From contig JACZTQ010000009.1 of the NCBI GenBank assembly GCA_022573605.1, forward strand, positions 1 through 24,412: DNA of 24,412 bases. The letters run 5' to 3'. The translations under genes were made by a program, and so were the position numbers. Origin of the DNA: Pseudomonadota bacterium. Its GTDB lineage: Bacteria > Pseudomonadota > Alphaproteobacteria > Rhodobacterales > Rhodobacteraceae. The notes under the pieces are model-generated. The model was not told where the DNA came from and searched no databases. It was given only the letters and a program-made list of their open reading frames with translations. Below, one piece after another: positions 14,501-22,069 of the stretch. How positions within the stretch are numbered: position 1 is the first letter of the stretch; each line of letters starts with the position of its first letter.

Positions 14501-17385
14501 TCGGAAACGGCTTTGGTCGCGGCGGCGCTGTCCGCCGCAATGCCCTCGATCGCCTCGATCAGGCGGCGCTCGATGAGGCGCAGTTTCTGCTCGCCGCGGA
14601 TCTTGTGGCCGAACAGGTCCTTGACGTAGAAAACATCGACCGCGTGCTCGCCATAGGTGGCGATGACCGCCGAGAAGATGTTGATGTTGAGCCCGGTCAG
14701 GGTCCGCGTCAGCAGGTGCAGCAGGCCGAGCCGGTCGCGGGCGTTGACCTCGATCACGGTGTAGAGTTCCGAGGCCTCGTTGTCGAAGACGATCCGGGTC
14801 GGCAGGGTGAAGGACATCTCGCGCGGCCTGTCGCGGCGGCGCTGCTTCAATTCATCGCGGGGGATCACCTCGCCCTTGAGAGTGCGCGAGATGGTGCGCT
14901 TCAGCCTGCTCAGGCGGCTCGAGTCGAAGGGATGCCCCTCGCGGTCCTGGATCCAGAACACCGAGCAGGCCATGCCGTCGGCGGTGGTGTAGGTGCGCGC
15001 ATCGACGACGCTGGCGCCGGCCAGCGCGAAGGCCCCGGCCATGCGCGAGAAGATGCCCGGATGGTCGGCCATGTAGAGGCAGGCCTTGGTGGCGTCGCGG
15101 CTCTCGTCGGGCAGGAACCGGCTGGAGAACCTGGTGTCGCTCCTGGCCTCGTGTGCCAGCCGGGCGAGAATCGCGTGGGTGTCGGTGTCGAGACCCAGCC
15201 AGTAGGGCTGATAATGCCGCTCCAGCTCGGCGGCGCGTTCGGCCTCCGGCCATTTCGCCAGCCGCTCCGCCAGCGCCGCGCGCGCCTCCTCGACCCGCGC
15301 GGCGCGGCTGATCTCGTCGCTGCCGCCGGTCAGCACCTCACGGGTGTCCCAGTAGAGCTTGCGCAGGAGCTGGGCCTTCCAGTTGTTCCACACTCCGGGC
15401 CCGACCCCGCGGATGTCGCACACCGTCAGCACCAGCAGCAGCCGCAGCCGGGTCGGGCTCTGCACGATATCGGCAAAATCCCTGACCGTGCGCGGGTCGG
15501 CGATGTCGCGCTTCTGGGCCACGTCCGACATCAGCAGGTGGTGGCGGATCAGCCAGATCACCATCTCGGTCTCGGCCCGGTCGAAGTTCAGGCGCGGGCA
15601 GACCGTGGCGGCGATCTCGGCGCCGTATTGCGAGTGGTCGCGGGCGTCGCCCTTGCCCAGATCGTGCAGGAACAGCGCCATGTAGAGCACCCGGCGGTTG
15701 ATCCCGCCCTTGATGATCTCGGTGGCGACGGGATGGTCCTCGCTGAGCTCCAGCGTCTCGATCCGGTTCAACGTCGCGATGGTCTGGATGGTGTGCTCGT
15801 CGACCGTGTAGTGGTGGTACATGTTGAACTGCATCATCGCCACGACGCGGCCGAACTCGGGGATGAAGCGGCCCAGCACGGCGGTCTCGTTCATCCGCCG
15901 CAGCAGCCAGGCGCCGTTGGCCGGGTCGGTCAGCATCTCCAGGAACAGCGCGATCGCGTCCGGGTTGGCGCGCAGCTCGTCGTCGATCAGCTCGAGGCTC
16001 TGGGTCACCAGCCGGAGCGCCGCCGGGTGGAGTTGCGCGTCCAGCCTCGCGGCATCGCGGAACAGCCGCAGCAGGTTGACCGGGTCGCTGGCGAACACCC
16101 GGTCGTCGCGCACGCTGAGCCGCCCGGCGCGCACCACGAAGGGCTGGTTCGGGTTGCTGGCCGCGCCGCGGAAGCTGAGCGCGCGCAACAGGGTGGAGAG
16201 CCGCGGCGGCGCCTTGGCGTGCTGCGCCTCGAGCGCGGCCGAGAAGATCCGGGTCAGGTCGCCGACATTCTTGGCGTGGCGGAAATAGGCCTGCATGAAA
16301 TGCTCCACCGCCCGGCGCCCGTCGTGGTCGGCAAAGCCCATGCGCCCGGCGATCTCGACCTGGCGGTCGAAGGTCAGCTTCTCCTGGGCCCGTCCGGCCA
16401 GGTCGTGCAGGTGGCAGCGCACCGCCCAGAGGAACTTCGAGGCGTCGGCGAAGCGCTGCACCTCGTCGTGCTCGAACACCCCCATCTCGACCAGCTCCCA
16501 GGCGCTGTCGGTGCGGTAGAGGTATTTCGAGATCCAGTGCAGCGATTGCAGGTCGCGCAGGCCCCCCTTGCTCTGCTTGATGTTGGGCTCCAGCAGGTAG
16601 CGCGAACCGCCATGGCTTTGGTGGCGCTGGTCGTGCTCGCCCAGTTTCGCCTCGACGAATTCGTGCCCGGTGCGCAGGAACAGTTCCTTCCACAACCGGG
16701 CATCCAGTTCGTCGAACGGTTCCCGGTCGCCGCAGATAAAACGCTTTTCCAGCAGCGTGGTGCGGATCGTCAGGTCGGCCCGGGCCAACCTCAGGCAGTC
16801 GCCGATGCTGCGCGTCGACCAGCCGACCTCCTGCTTCAGGTCCCAGAGCACGCGGAGCATGCTCTCGATCACGTTCTCGCTCCAGGGGGTCCGCTTGTAG
16901 GGGGTCAGGAACAGCAGATCGAGATCCGACCAGGGCGCCATCTCGCCGCGCCCGGTGCCGCCGACCGCGACCACCGCGAGGCGCTGGCCCTTGGTGCGGA
17001 TCGGCGCCGGGTGCAGATGGGTGGCGCAGTAATGGAACACCCCGGCGACCACCACGTCGACGATGTGGGCATAGCTGCGCGCCACCCGCAGCCCGGCATG
17101 GGGCTGCGCCAGCAGGGCCGCGCGGACCTTGTCGCGGCCGCCGGCGAGCTGATCTCCGATCAGCCGGACGACCTCGCGGCGCAGCGCCTTGGGTCGGGCC
17201 TCGGCGGACTCCGCTCCGGCCGCCGCGTCGATCGCCCCGGTCAGGCGGTCCAGGTCGGCCAGTTCGGCCGCCGGGGCGACCAGATGCACCAGTCCCGCGA
17301 ACGTCGCAGCGGCGCCGCGCTTTCGCTTCGGCTTTCGCTTGCGCTGTGCTGTCGCGACCAATACGCCCTCACGAACCCAGGCCAA
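14497..17385 (-). CDS. glnD: Bifunctional [protein-PII] uridylyltransferase/uridylyl-removing enzyme
   Basis: Up to 962 residues. GlnD senses glutamine and adds or removes UMP on PII signalling proteins. Domains in order: nucleotidyltransferase with GGTGRGEMAPWSDLDLL (about 142-158); HD uridylyl-removing domain with LFLHDLGKGDARDHS (near 573); and two C-terminal ACT domains, HPGIFSRMAGAFALAG (near 777) and DRLGLLHLLTRTLTGL (near 881). All key residues appear intact. The start is uncertain: the longest frame begins with TTG at 17385 and overlaps the upstream gene by 17 bases. A second TTG at 17361 has GAGGG ahead and would avoid the overlap. The first residues are basic (QRKRKPKRKRG) and outside the conserved domain. 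The stop overlaps the murJ start. Confidence 0.95.
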   Translation of the reverse strand: MAWVREGVLVATAQRKRKPKRKRGAAATFAGLVHLVAPAAELADLDRLTGAIDAAAGAESAEARPKALRREVVRLIGDQLAGGRDKVRAALLAQPHAGLRVARSYAHIVDVVVAGVFHYCATHLHPAPIRTKGQRLAVVAVGGTGRGEMAPWSDLDLLFLTPYKRTPWSENVIESMLRVLWDLKQEVGWSTRSIGDCLRLARADLTIRTTLLEKRFICGDREPFDELDARLWKELFLRTGHEFVEAKLGEHDQRHQSHGGSRYLLEPNIKQSKGGLRDLQSLHWISKYLYRTDSAWELVEMGVFEHDEVQRFADASKFLWAVRCHLHDLAGRAQEKLTFDRQVEIAGRMGFADHDGRRAVEHFMQAYFRHAKNVGDLTRIFSAALEAQHAKAPPRLSTLLRALSFRGAASNPNQPFVVRAGRLSVRDDRVFASDPVNLLRLFRDAARLDAQLHPAALRLVTQSLELIDDELRANPDAIALFLEMLTDPANGAWLLRRMNETAVLGRFIPEFGRVVAMMQFNMYHHYTVDEHTIQTIATLNRIETLELSEDHPVATEIIKGGINRRVLYMALFLHDLGKGDARDHSQYGAEIAATVCPRLNFDRAETEMVIWLIRHHLLMSDVAQKRDIADPRTVRDFADIVQSPTRLRLLLVLTVCDIRGVGPGVWNNWKAQLLRKLYWDTREVLTGGSDEISRAARVEEARAALAERLAKWPEAERAAELERHYQPYWLGLDTDTHAILARLAHEARSDTRFSSRFLPDESRDATKACLYMADHPGIFSRMAGAFALAGASVVDARTYTTADGMACSVFWIQDREGHPFDSSRLSRLKRTISRTLKGEVIPRDELKQRRRDRPREMSFTLPTRIVFDNEASELYTVIEVNARDRLGLLHLLTRTLTGLNINIFSAVIATYGEHAVDVFYVKDLFGHKIRGEQKLRLIERRLIEAIEGIAADSAAATKAVSE

Positions 17386-18586
17386 GGCGGGAGGGGGCGG
17401 GATCGAGCACCTCGAAACCGCGCACGCCGACCTCGAGAATCGCCATCGCCCGGACGTTGAGGCCGCCGGGCTCGAAGCGCAGCGGCCCGAGCACGCCCTG
17501 GAAACCCTCGATCCGGGTCAGCTCGGCCCGGCCGAAGGGCGTCGTCGAGCCGTCGCGCCGCGCATCGGCCAGAAGCTGGCCGGCGACCTGCACGGCGTCG
17601 TAGCCGAGCACCGCGATGAACGGCGGCGGGGCGCCGTAGCGCGCCGAATAGAGGCCGGCGAAGAGGTCGAGCCGGTCCGGATCGGGGGCCGGGAACCAGC
17701 CGCCCCGCAGCGCCGGCTCCTGCAATGTGGCGCTGGCGTTCCACTGGCCGAGGCCGAGATACCTGACCTCGACCGGGTCGAGGCCGCCGTAGTCCAGGAA
17801 AGCGCCGACCGAGCGCAGCCCCTGGCCGCTGTCCGGCAGCAGGATCGCGGTGGCGCCGGCCGCCAGCGCGGCGCCGGCGAACGACCCGGAGGCGTTCTGG
17901 ATGCCCTGGAAGGTGCGCGGATAGCCGCTGGCGACCACCACCCGGGCGCTGCCCGACAGCACCGCTTGATCGGCGCCCCGGAGCGCCGCCGCGCCGTAGT
18001 CGGTCTGGGGATAGAACACCGCGATCCGGTCCAGCCCGCGCGAGGCGGCGAAACCGACGATACGCTCGGCCTCGGCCTCGGGCAAAAAACCGCTGAGGAA
18101 CACCGGGCCGCCGGCCACGGCACTATCGGTCGAGAACGAAATCGCGTTGATGCCGGCGGCCCCGGCGGCGTCGCCGACCCCGCCGGTGTTGGCGCCGAAC
18201 AGCGGCCCGAGGATCAGCGCCGCGCCCTCGCCGACCGCCTTTTGCGCCATCGCGCGGGCGCCTTGCGGGGTGCCGGCGGTATCGTAGATCCTGAGTTCCA
18301 TGGTCGGGTCGGCCAGATCGACCATTGCCATCCTTGCCGCATTGACCAGCGCATTGCCGGCCTTGGCCGCGCCCGGGTCGGCGGCGGTCAGGGGCGCCAG
18401 CAGCGCCACCAGCACCGGCCGGTTCGGATCGACCCGGCCGGCCGGCGGCACCGGGCTGGTCTGCGACGCCAACGGCGCCGTTGTCCGCGCCGCTCCGGGC
18501 CCGGTCGTCGGAGCGCAGGAGGCGACCGCCAGCGCCAGCCCGGCGGCGATGAAAAGGCTCGGGACGGTGGAGCGCGAACGAAGCAT
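17369..18586 (-). CDS. LpoA-like penicillin-binding protein activator lipoprotein
   Basis: A 405-residue lipoprotein. The signal sequence ends in a lipobox, LAVASC, giving lipidated Cys24. The rest has the periplasmic-binding-protein fold of the LpoA/YraM type: VALLAPLTAADPGAAKAGNA, then AVGEGAALILGPLFGANTGG, GLDRIAVFYPQTDYGAAALRG and FIAVLGYDAVQVAGQLLADA. LpoA in gammaproteobacteria stimulates PBP1A from the outer membrane. This protein corresponds to its C-terminal domain only, so the activator role is inferred. It is divergent from rsmI, the same pairing as lpoA/rsmI in E. coli. GAGAGG precedes the ATG. It leads the lipoprotein-glnD-murJ run. Confidence 0.85.
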   Translation of the reverse strand: MLRSRSTVPSLFIAAGLALAVASCAPTTGPGAARTTAPLASQTSPVPPAGRVDPNRPVLVALLAPLTAADPGAAKAGNALVNAARMAMVDLADPTMELRIYDTAGTPQGARAMAQKAVGEGAALILGPLFGANTGGVGDAAGAAGINAISFSTDSAVAGGPVFLSGFLPEAEAERIVGFAASRGLDRIAVFYPQTDYGAAALRGADQAVLSGSARVVVASGYPRTFQGIQNASGSFAGAALAAGATAILLPDSGQGLRSVGAFLDYGGLDPVEVRYLGLGQWNASATLQEPALRGGWFPAPDPDRLDLFAGLYSARYGAPPPFIAVLGYDAVQVAGQLLADARRDGSTTPFGRAELTRIEGFQGVLGPLRFEPGGLNVRAMAILEVGVRGFEVLDPAPSRLGLGS

Positions 18587-18619
18587 GGCAACCTCTCATT
18601 CTCTTTTGGCCGCACGGAT

Positions 18620-18647
18620 ACTATACAAGAGGCCTTGTCCTGCCCAA
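18620..18647 (-). promoter_or_regulatory. Possible sigma-70-type promoter for the LpoA-like gene
   Basis: On the minus strand TTGGGC (18642-18647) and TATAGT (18620-18625) are 16 bases apart, about 35 bases before the start codon of the lipoprotein gene, in the short gap shared with divergent rsmI. The -10 box is a good match and the -35 box is weak. Confidence 0.35.
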
Positions 18648-18672
18648 ACGAGGCGGCAGTTTGTCGAAACTT

Positions 18673-19614
18673 ATGAGCGCCACGCCGGAAAGTAAACGCA
18701 GCGCGAGCGGCGCCGATAGGCGCGGCCCCGAAATGCATGGCGCGGGGCATTGGTCTCCCGAAGCGCTGGAATCGGGCCTCTACCTGGTGGCGACGCCGAT
18801 CGGCAACGCCGCCGACATCACCCTGCGCGCCCTCGACGTGCTGGCCCGCGCCGACGCCATCGCCGCCGAGGACACCCGCCGGACCCGCAAGCTGATGACG
18901 ATCCACGGCATCGCCCTGGCGGGCCGCCCGATGGTCTCCTACCACGACCGCAACGGCGCCGAGCGGCGGCCGCGTATCCTCGCCTGGCTGCGCGAGGGGA
19001 TGAGCGTCGCCTATTGCTCGGATGCCGGCACGCCGCTGGTCGCCGACCCCGGCTACCGCCTGGCCGAGGCGGCGCTGGCCGAGGGGCTGGGCCTGACCGC
19101 GATCCCCGGCGCCTCGGCGCTGCTCACGGCGCTGTCGCTGGCCGGGCTGCCGGCCGACCGTTTCCTGTTCGCCGGCTTCCTGCCGCCGAAGCCGGGCGCG
19201 CGCAAGACGGCGCTGGGCGAGCTGGCCGCGGTGCCGGCGACGCTGGTGTTCTACGAGAGCCCGCGCCGCCTGGCCGCCTCGCTGGCCGACATGGTGGAAG
19301 TGCTGGGGGGGGGCAGGGCGGCGGCGGTGGCGCGCGAGCTGACCAAGAAGTTCGAGCAGGTGCGCCGCGCGCCGCTGGGCGATCTGGCCCGCCAATACGC
19401 CGCCGAGGACGCGCCCAAGGGCGAGGTGGTGGTGCTGGTCGGCCCGCCCGACCCGGCGACAGCACAGGCGCAAAGCGCCGCCGCGCTGGACGACGAGCTG
19501 GTGCGGGCGCTGGCCAGCCTTTCGGTCAAGGACGCCGCGCGCGAGGTCGCCGCCCGCCTCGGCCTGCCCCGGCGCGAGGTCTACGCCCGGGCGCTGGAGT
19601 TGGCGCGGCGATGA
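18673..19614 (+). CDS. rsmI: 16S rRNA 2'-O-ribose C1402 methyltransferase
   Basis: A 313-residue SAM-dependent tetrapyrrole-methylase-fold enzyme that methylates C1402 of 16S rRNA in the decoding centre. Signatures: LYLVATPIGNAADITLRALD (37-56), AEDTRRTRKL, YCSDAGTPLVADPGYRL, AIPGASALLTALS and FYESPRR. The C-terminal region (SVKDAAREVAARLGLPRREV) matches the usual RsmI end. ATG 18673 is preferred to an in-frame TTG at 18661; the family core begins only at about residue 37. The stop codon overlaps the start of the truncated yraN copy as ATGA, which shows the ancestral rsmI-yraN coupling. Confidence 0.94.
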   Translation: MSATPESKRSASGADRRGPEMHGAGHWSPEALESGLYLVATPIGNAADITLRALDVLARADAIAAEDTRRTRKLMTIHGIALAGRPMVSYHDRNGAERRPRILAWLREGMSVAYCSDAGTPLVADPGYRLAEAALAEGLGLTAIPGASALLTALSLAGLPADRFLFAGFLPPKPGARKTALGELAAVPATLVFYESPRRLAASLADMVEVLGGGRAAAVARELTKKFEQVRRAPLGDLARQYAAEDAPKGEVVVLVGPPDPATAQAQSAAALDDELVRALASLSVKDAAREVAARLGLPRREVYARALELARR

Positions 19615-19757
19615 GGGCGCGGCGCGGGCGCGGCGGCTATCTCAGCGGTCTCGCCGCCGAGGAGCAGGCGGTATCCACCACGCTCAATCAGATTAAGCAG
19701 AGGGGCATTGTGCTGCACGAGGGGCGCTCAAGAGAGGGGATGGTGTGGAGGCTGTAG
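19611..19757 (+). pseudogene. yraN: Stranded 5' end of yraN, cut after about 20 codons
   Basis: Starting at the ATGA overlap with rsmI, codons 1-20 read MRARRGRGGYLSGLAAEEQA, the N-terminus of the UPF0102/YraN family. From about 19672 the sequence changes: the frame continues for 28 unrelated residues (VSTTLNQIKQRGIVLHEG onward) and stops at 19757. The nuclease-like core is missing. The same 20 codons occur again at 20974, where they head a full-length gene, with about 7 mismatches in 61 bases. Confidence 0.8.
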
Positions 19758-19767
19758 GTATATCAGG

Positions 19768-20799
19768 TCAGCGGTGCTTATTTTTCGGCAACTTTTTGGC
19801 CTCTTTGGCCAAAGCAGCGATCCGTTCATCTGCTTCGCGTTGGCGTTCAAGCTTGCGACGCTGATCAAATTTCTTGTAATGGCTTTCTGCGACCCGCTTG
19901 GCGGCGGAAGATTTCACCGATCCTCCCGTCCTAAGAACCGTACGGCCAAGCTGCCGTAACTGCTGATCCAAAAGATTCCGCGCATCCTGCATGACGATCA
20001 ACCTGCCCATATCGACCTGATCCTCGAATATATCCAGCAAGATCGTGGTAAGCCTGTTTAGCTCCTTAATCTCCGGTTCCCCGAGATAGTTCTTCGATAT
20101 GCTAACGTCGGTCTTGCGAATGTTGTCATGTTGCCATGCCTGCAAACCCATATTCTCAACTTTATGGTCGGATCTTGTTGCCACAATTTCCGCTGGCGTG
20201 TGAGATGTTACAGCATAGACAAGTTTGGCCTGGGTGCGCTGATAAAACTCGCGAGCCGCTTCTGTGGTGCCGTCATAGTCCTGGCACATTGCGCAAATTG
20301 TGCGAAGTTCCCGATATACATTCGCTTCATCCGAACGAATGTCGCGGATAATCTCACGAAGCTCGGCAACCCTATCGGCGTTCTCGGGTTGCTTGAGGCG
20401 GGGGGCATCAATGACGAAACCCTTTTTGGCAAATTGAACCAGAACGCCAGTTGCCCAACGGCGGAACACGGTCGCTTGTGCGGAGGAAACGCGATAGCCG
20501 ACAGATATCACCATATCGAGGCTGTAGAGGGTGGCTGGTCTACCGGTGGTTGTTTGCACTTTTTGCAAAGAAGTCGATTCTTCGAGTTCGCCCTCTTCGA
20601 GCACGCTGGCAATATGCCGCGAGATCGTGGATACATCCCGGCCAAAGAGTTGGCCGATTTGTGCCTGCGTCATCCAAAGGGTTTCGCCTTCATAGCGAAT
20701 ATCCAGCCGCAAGCCCTTATCGGTCGCATATGCTAGAAACCGATCGCCTGTCGTAGCGTTTTCTATGAGGTGGACGGGGTCATTTTCCTTGCTGCTCAT
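19768..20799 (-). CDS. RhuM-family protein
   Basis: A 343-residue cytoplasmic protein of the virulence RhuM family (first noted in Salmonella SPI-3; biochemical role unknown to me). Family features: LRYEGE-like start (LDIRYEGETLWMTQAQIGQL), a winged-helix-like FGRDVSTISRHIASVLEEGE, LYSLDMVISVGYRVSSAQAT, FRRWATGVLVQFAKKGFVID and a mid-region helix REFYQRTQAKLVYAVTSHTP. The C-terminal tail is basic (KKFDQRRKLERQREADER). RhuM genes are often found singly or near defence and restriction genes on islands. Here the gene stands alone in a low-GC segment, converging on the cut yraN copy. The ATG at 20799 has only a weak Shine-Dalgarno sequence. Confidence 0.88.
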   Translation of the reverse strand: MSSKENDPVHLIENATTGDRFLAYATDKGLRLDIRYEGETLWMTQAQIGQLFGRDVSTISRHIASVLEEGELEESTSLQKVQTTTGRPATLYSLDMVISVGYRVSSAQATVFRRWATGVLVQFAKKGFVIDAPRLKQPENADRVAELREIIRDIRSDEANVYRELRTICAMCQDYDGTTEAAREFYQRTQAKLVYAVTSHTPAEIVATRSDHKVENMGLQAWQHDNIRKTDVSISKNYLGEPEIKELNRLTTILLDIFEDQVDMGRLIVMQDARNLLDQQLRQLGRTVLRTGGSVKSSAAKRVAESHYKKFDQRRKLERQREADERIAALAKEAKKLPKNKHR

Positions 20800-20831
20800 G
20801 GGGTCGCCTGATTCGATTCGGTTATTAGAAC

Positions 20832-20837
20832 ATTATA
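20832..20837 (-). promoter_or_regulatory. Possible -10 box for the RhuM-family gene
   Basis: A perfect TATAAT lies on the minus strand 33 bases before the RhuM start codon. No good -35 hexamer was found at 16-18 bases, so the promoter assignment is tentative. Confidence 0.35.
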
Positions 20838-20973
20838 GCAACTTCCGCAAACAAACGCCCACCCCTTCGCCATTTCTGTTATGGGTTAGGCCACCCGCTC
20901 GAATTGGTTGCGCACGGCGCATTGGCTCGCGTATCCCTCAAGCATAAGGAAGTGCAATGAAGGCAGGTAACCA

Positions 20974-21351
20974 ATGAAAACCCGGCGCGGACGCGGCGGC
21001 TATCTCAGCGGGCTGGCCGCCGAGGAGCAGGCGGCCCGCGCCTACCACAAACGCGGCGCCGAGATCCTCGCCCGGCGTCACCGCAACGAGGCCGGCGAGA
21101 TCGACATCATCCTGCTCGAGGACGGAATTCTGGTCTTCGTCGAGGTCAAAATGCGCAAAAACCGGGCCGAATTGGCTGAATCCATTACCGAAAGGCAATG
21201 GCGGCGCTTGGGATTGGCGGCAAACCACTATATGATGAGCCACAGCAACGAGACGGGCCCGATCCGTGGTTGCCGCTTCGACGCCGTGCTGATCGGCGCC
21301 GGCGGCCGCCTCGAGATCATCGAAAATGCCCGCAGTTTCGACGAGCATTGA
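20974..21351 (+). CDS. yraN: YraN/UPF0102 family protein
   Basis: A 125-residue protein with a PD-(D/E)xK nuclease-like core. AGEIDIILLEDGILVFVEVK holds the Glu, Asp and EVK residues typical of the fold, and the N-terminal RRGRGGYLSGLAAEEQAARA and RHRNEAG are family features. Cellular function is not established. Length is normal (about 115-130). This copy starts from MKTRRGRG; its start codon follows AAGGCAGG and is no longer coupled to rsmI. The first 20 codons differ from the stranded copy mainly at codons 2-3 and at wobble positions. It is followed 14 bases later by the BON lipoprotein gene, as in the yraN/yraP neighbourhood of other proteobacteria. Confidence 0.9.
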   Translation: MKTRRGRGGYLSGLAAEEQAARAYHKRGAEILARRHRNEAGEIDIILLEDGILVFVEVKMRKNRAELAESITERQWRRLGLAANHYMMSHSNETGPIRGCRFDAVLIGAGGRLEIIENARSFDEH

Positions 21352-21365
21352 GGCGGAGCAAGAAC

Positions 21366-21995
21366 ATGAAAATCAACACCACACTGGTGGCGGCAGGCCT
21401 GTGCGGGCTTGCACTCACCGCTTGTACACCGGTTGGCATGGCGGTCGGGACCGGCGCCGTGCTGGTCCGCTCGGTGGTCCAGGAGCGCACCACGATGGAC
21501 GCGCTCAGGGACACCGAGATCAAGCTGAGCATCATGAACCGGCTGATGAACCACTCCCACGCGCTGTTCGGCGATGTCTCGGTCGGCGTGGTCGAGGGCC
21601 GCGTGCTGCTGACCGGCTCGGTGCCGGAGCGCGAGCACAAGGTGGCCGCGGCGCGGATCGCCTGGGAAACCGAAGGCGTTGCCGCCGTCGAGGACGAGAT
21701 TACGGTGGAAGAGGACAGCAGCACCAAGGCCTACCTCACCGATGTGCGGATCTCGAATACCCTGCGTTTTGCGCTTCTGACCGATGGCAAGGTGAGCTCG
21801 ATGAATTACAATATCGAGACCATCAACCGCGTGGTGCACCTGACCGGGCTCGCCAAGTCGAACGAAGAACTCGACCGGGTGATCCGCCGGGCGCGGGCGG
21901 TGAAGGGCGTCGAGCGTGTGGTCAGCCACGTGCTGACCATCGACGACCCGCGCCGGGTGCGCACGGTCGCGGCCACCGCCGCCACCACCGGCTGA
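21366..21995 (+). CDS. BON-domain lipoprotein (DolP/YraP-like)
   Basis: A 209-residue lipoprotein: signal sequence with lipobox LALTAC (Cys20), then two BON domains at roughly 48-115 (DTEIKLSIMNRLMNH, VGVVEGRVLLTGSV) and 122-195 (LTDVRISNTLRFALLTDGKV, INRVVHLTGLAKS). This architecture matches DolP/YraP, an outer-membrane lipoprotein that binds anionic phospholipid and supports envelope integrity in E. coli. The assignment is by architecture and by its place downstream of yraN. The ATG at 21366 has GGAG about eight bases upstream; the longer upstream frame overlaps yraN and is not coding. Confidence 0.88.
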   Translation: MKINTTLVAAGLCGLALTACTPVGMAVGTGAVLVRSVVQERTTMDALRDTEIKLSIMNRLMNHSHALFGDVSVGVVEGRVLLTGSVPEREHKVAAARIAWETEGVAAVEDEITVEEDSSTKAYLTDVRISNTLRFALLTDGKVSSMNYNIETINRVVHLTGLAKSNEELDRVIRRARAVKGVERVVSHVLTIDDPRRVRTVAATAATTG

Positions 21996-22069
21996 GCCGG
22001 AACCCGCCTGCGCGCCCGCCCCCCCCGGCGGGCGCGCCTTACCCTGACCCGACCGCCGCGAGGGGGGAG

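Larger units (their letters stand above)
19672..20973. mobile_element. Lower-GC insertion of about 1.3 kb between two copies of the yraN start
   Basis: The segment is bounded on the left by the point where the stranded yraN copy loses similarity (after GAGGAGCAGGCGG, 19659-19671) and on the right by the second yraN start, or slightly beyond it. It carries one gene, a RhuM-family protein on the minus strand, and is visibly richer in A and T than the flanks. No integrase, transposase or clear terminal inverted repeats were seen. The mechanism is unknown; either site-specific insertion with replacement of the gene start or recombination with foreign DNA would fit. Confidence 0.6.

Noticed and set aside
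14605..17460. 951-codon open frame on the plus strand opposite glnD
   Set aside because: It lies antisense to a gene with complete GlnD motifs, has low-complexity composition (Ala, Gly, Arg, Gln, Val rich) and matches no family. Long antisense frames are expected in GC-rich DNA.
17189..18676. 495-codon open frame on the plus strand opposite the LpoA-like gene
   Set aside because: It is Arg/Gly-rich antisense sequence with no motif or ribosome binding site, while the opposite strand encodes a clear lipoprotein.
18750..19757. 335-codon plus-strand frame overlapping rsmI
   Set aside because: Only its last 49 codons (from 19611) are real, as the cut yraN copy; the rest is rsmI read in another frame.
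21198..21365. Longer start for the BON lipoprotein inside yraN
   Set aside because: It would overlap yraN in another frame and place the lipoprotein signal sequence internally; the start at 21366 gives a proper lipobox at residue 20.
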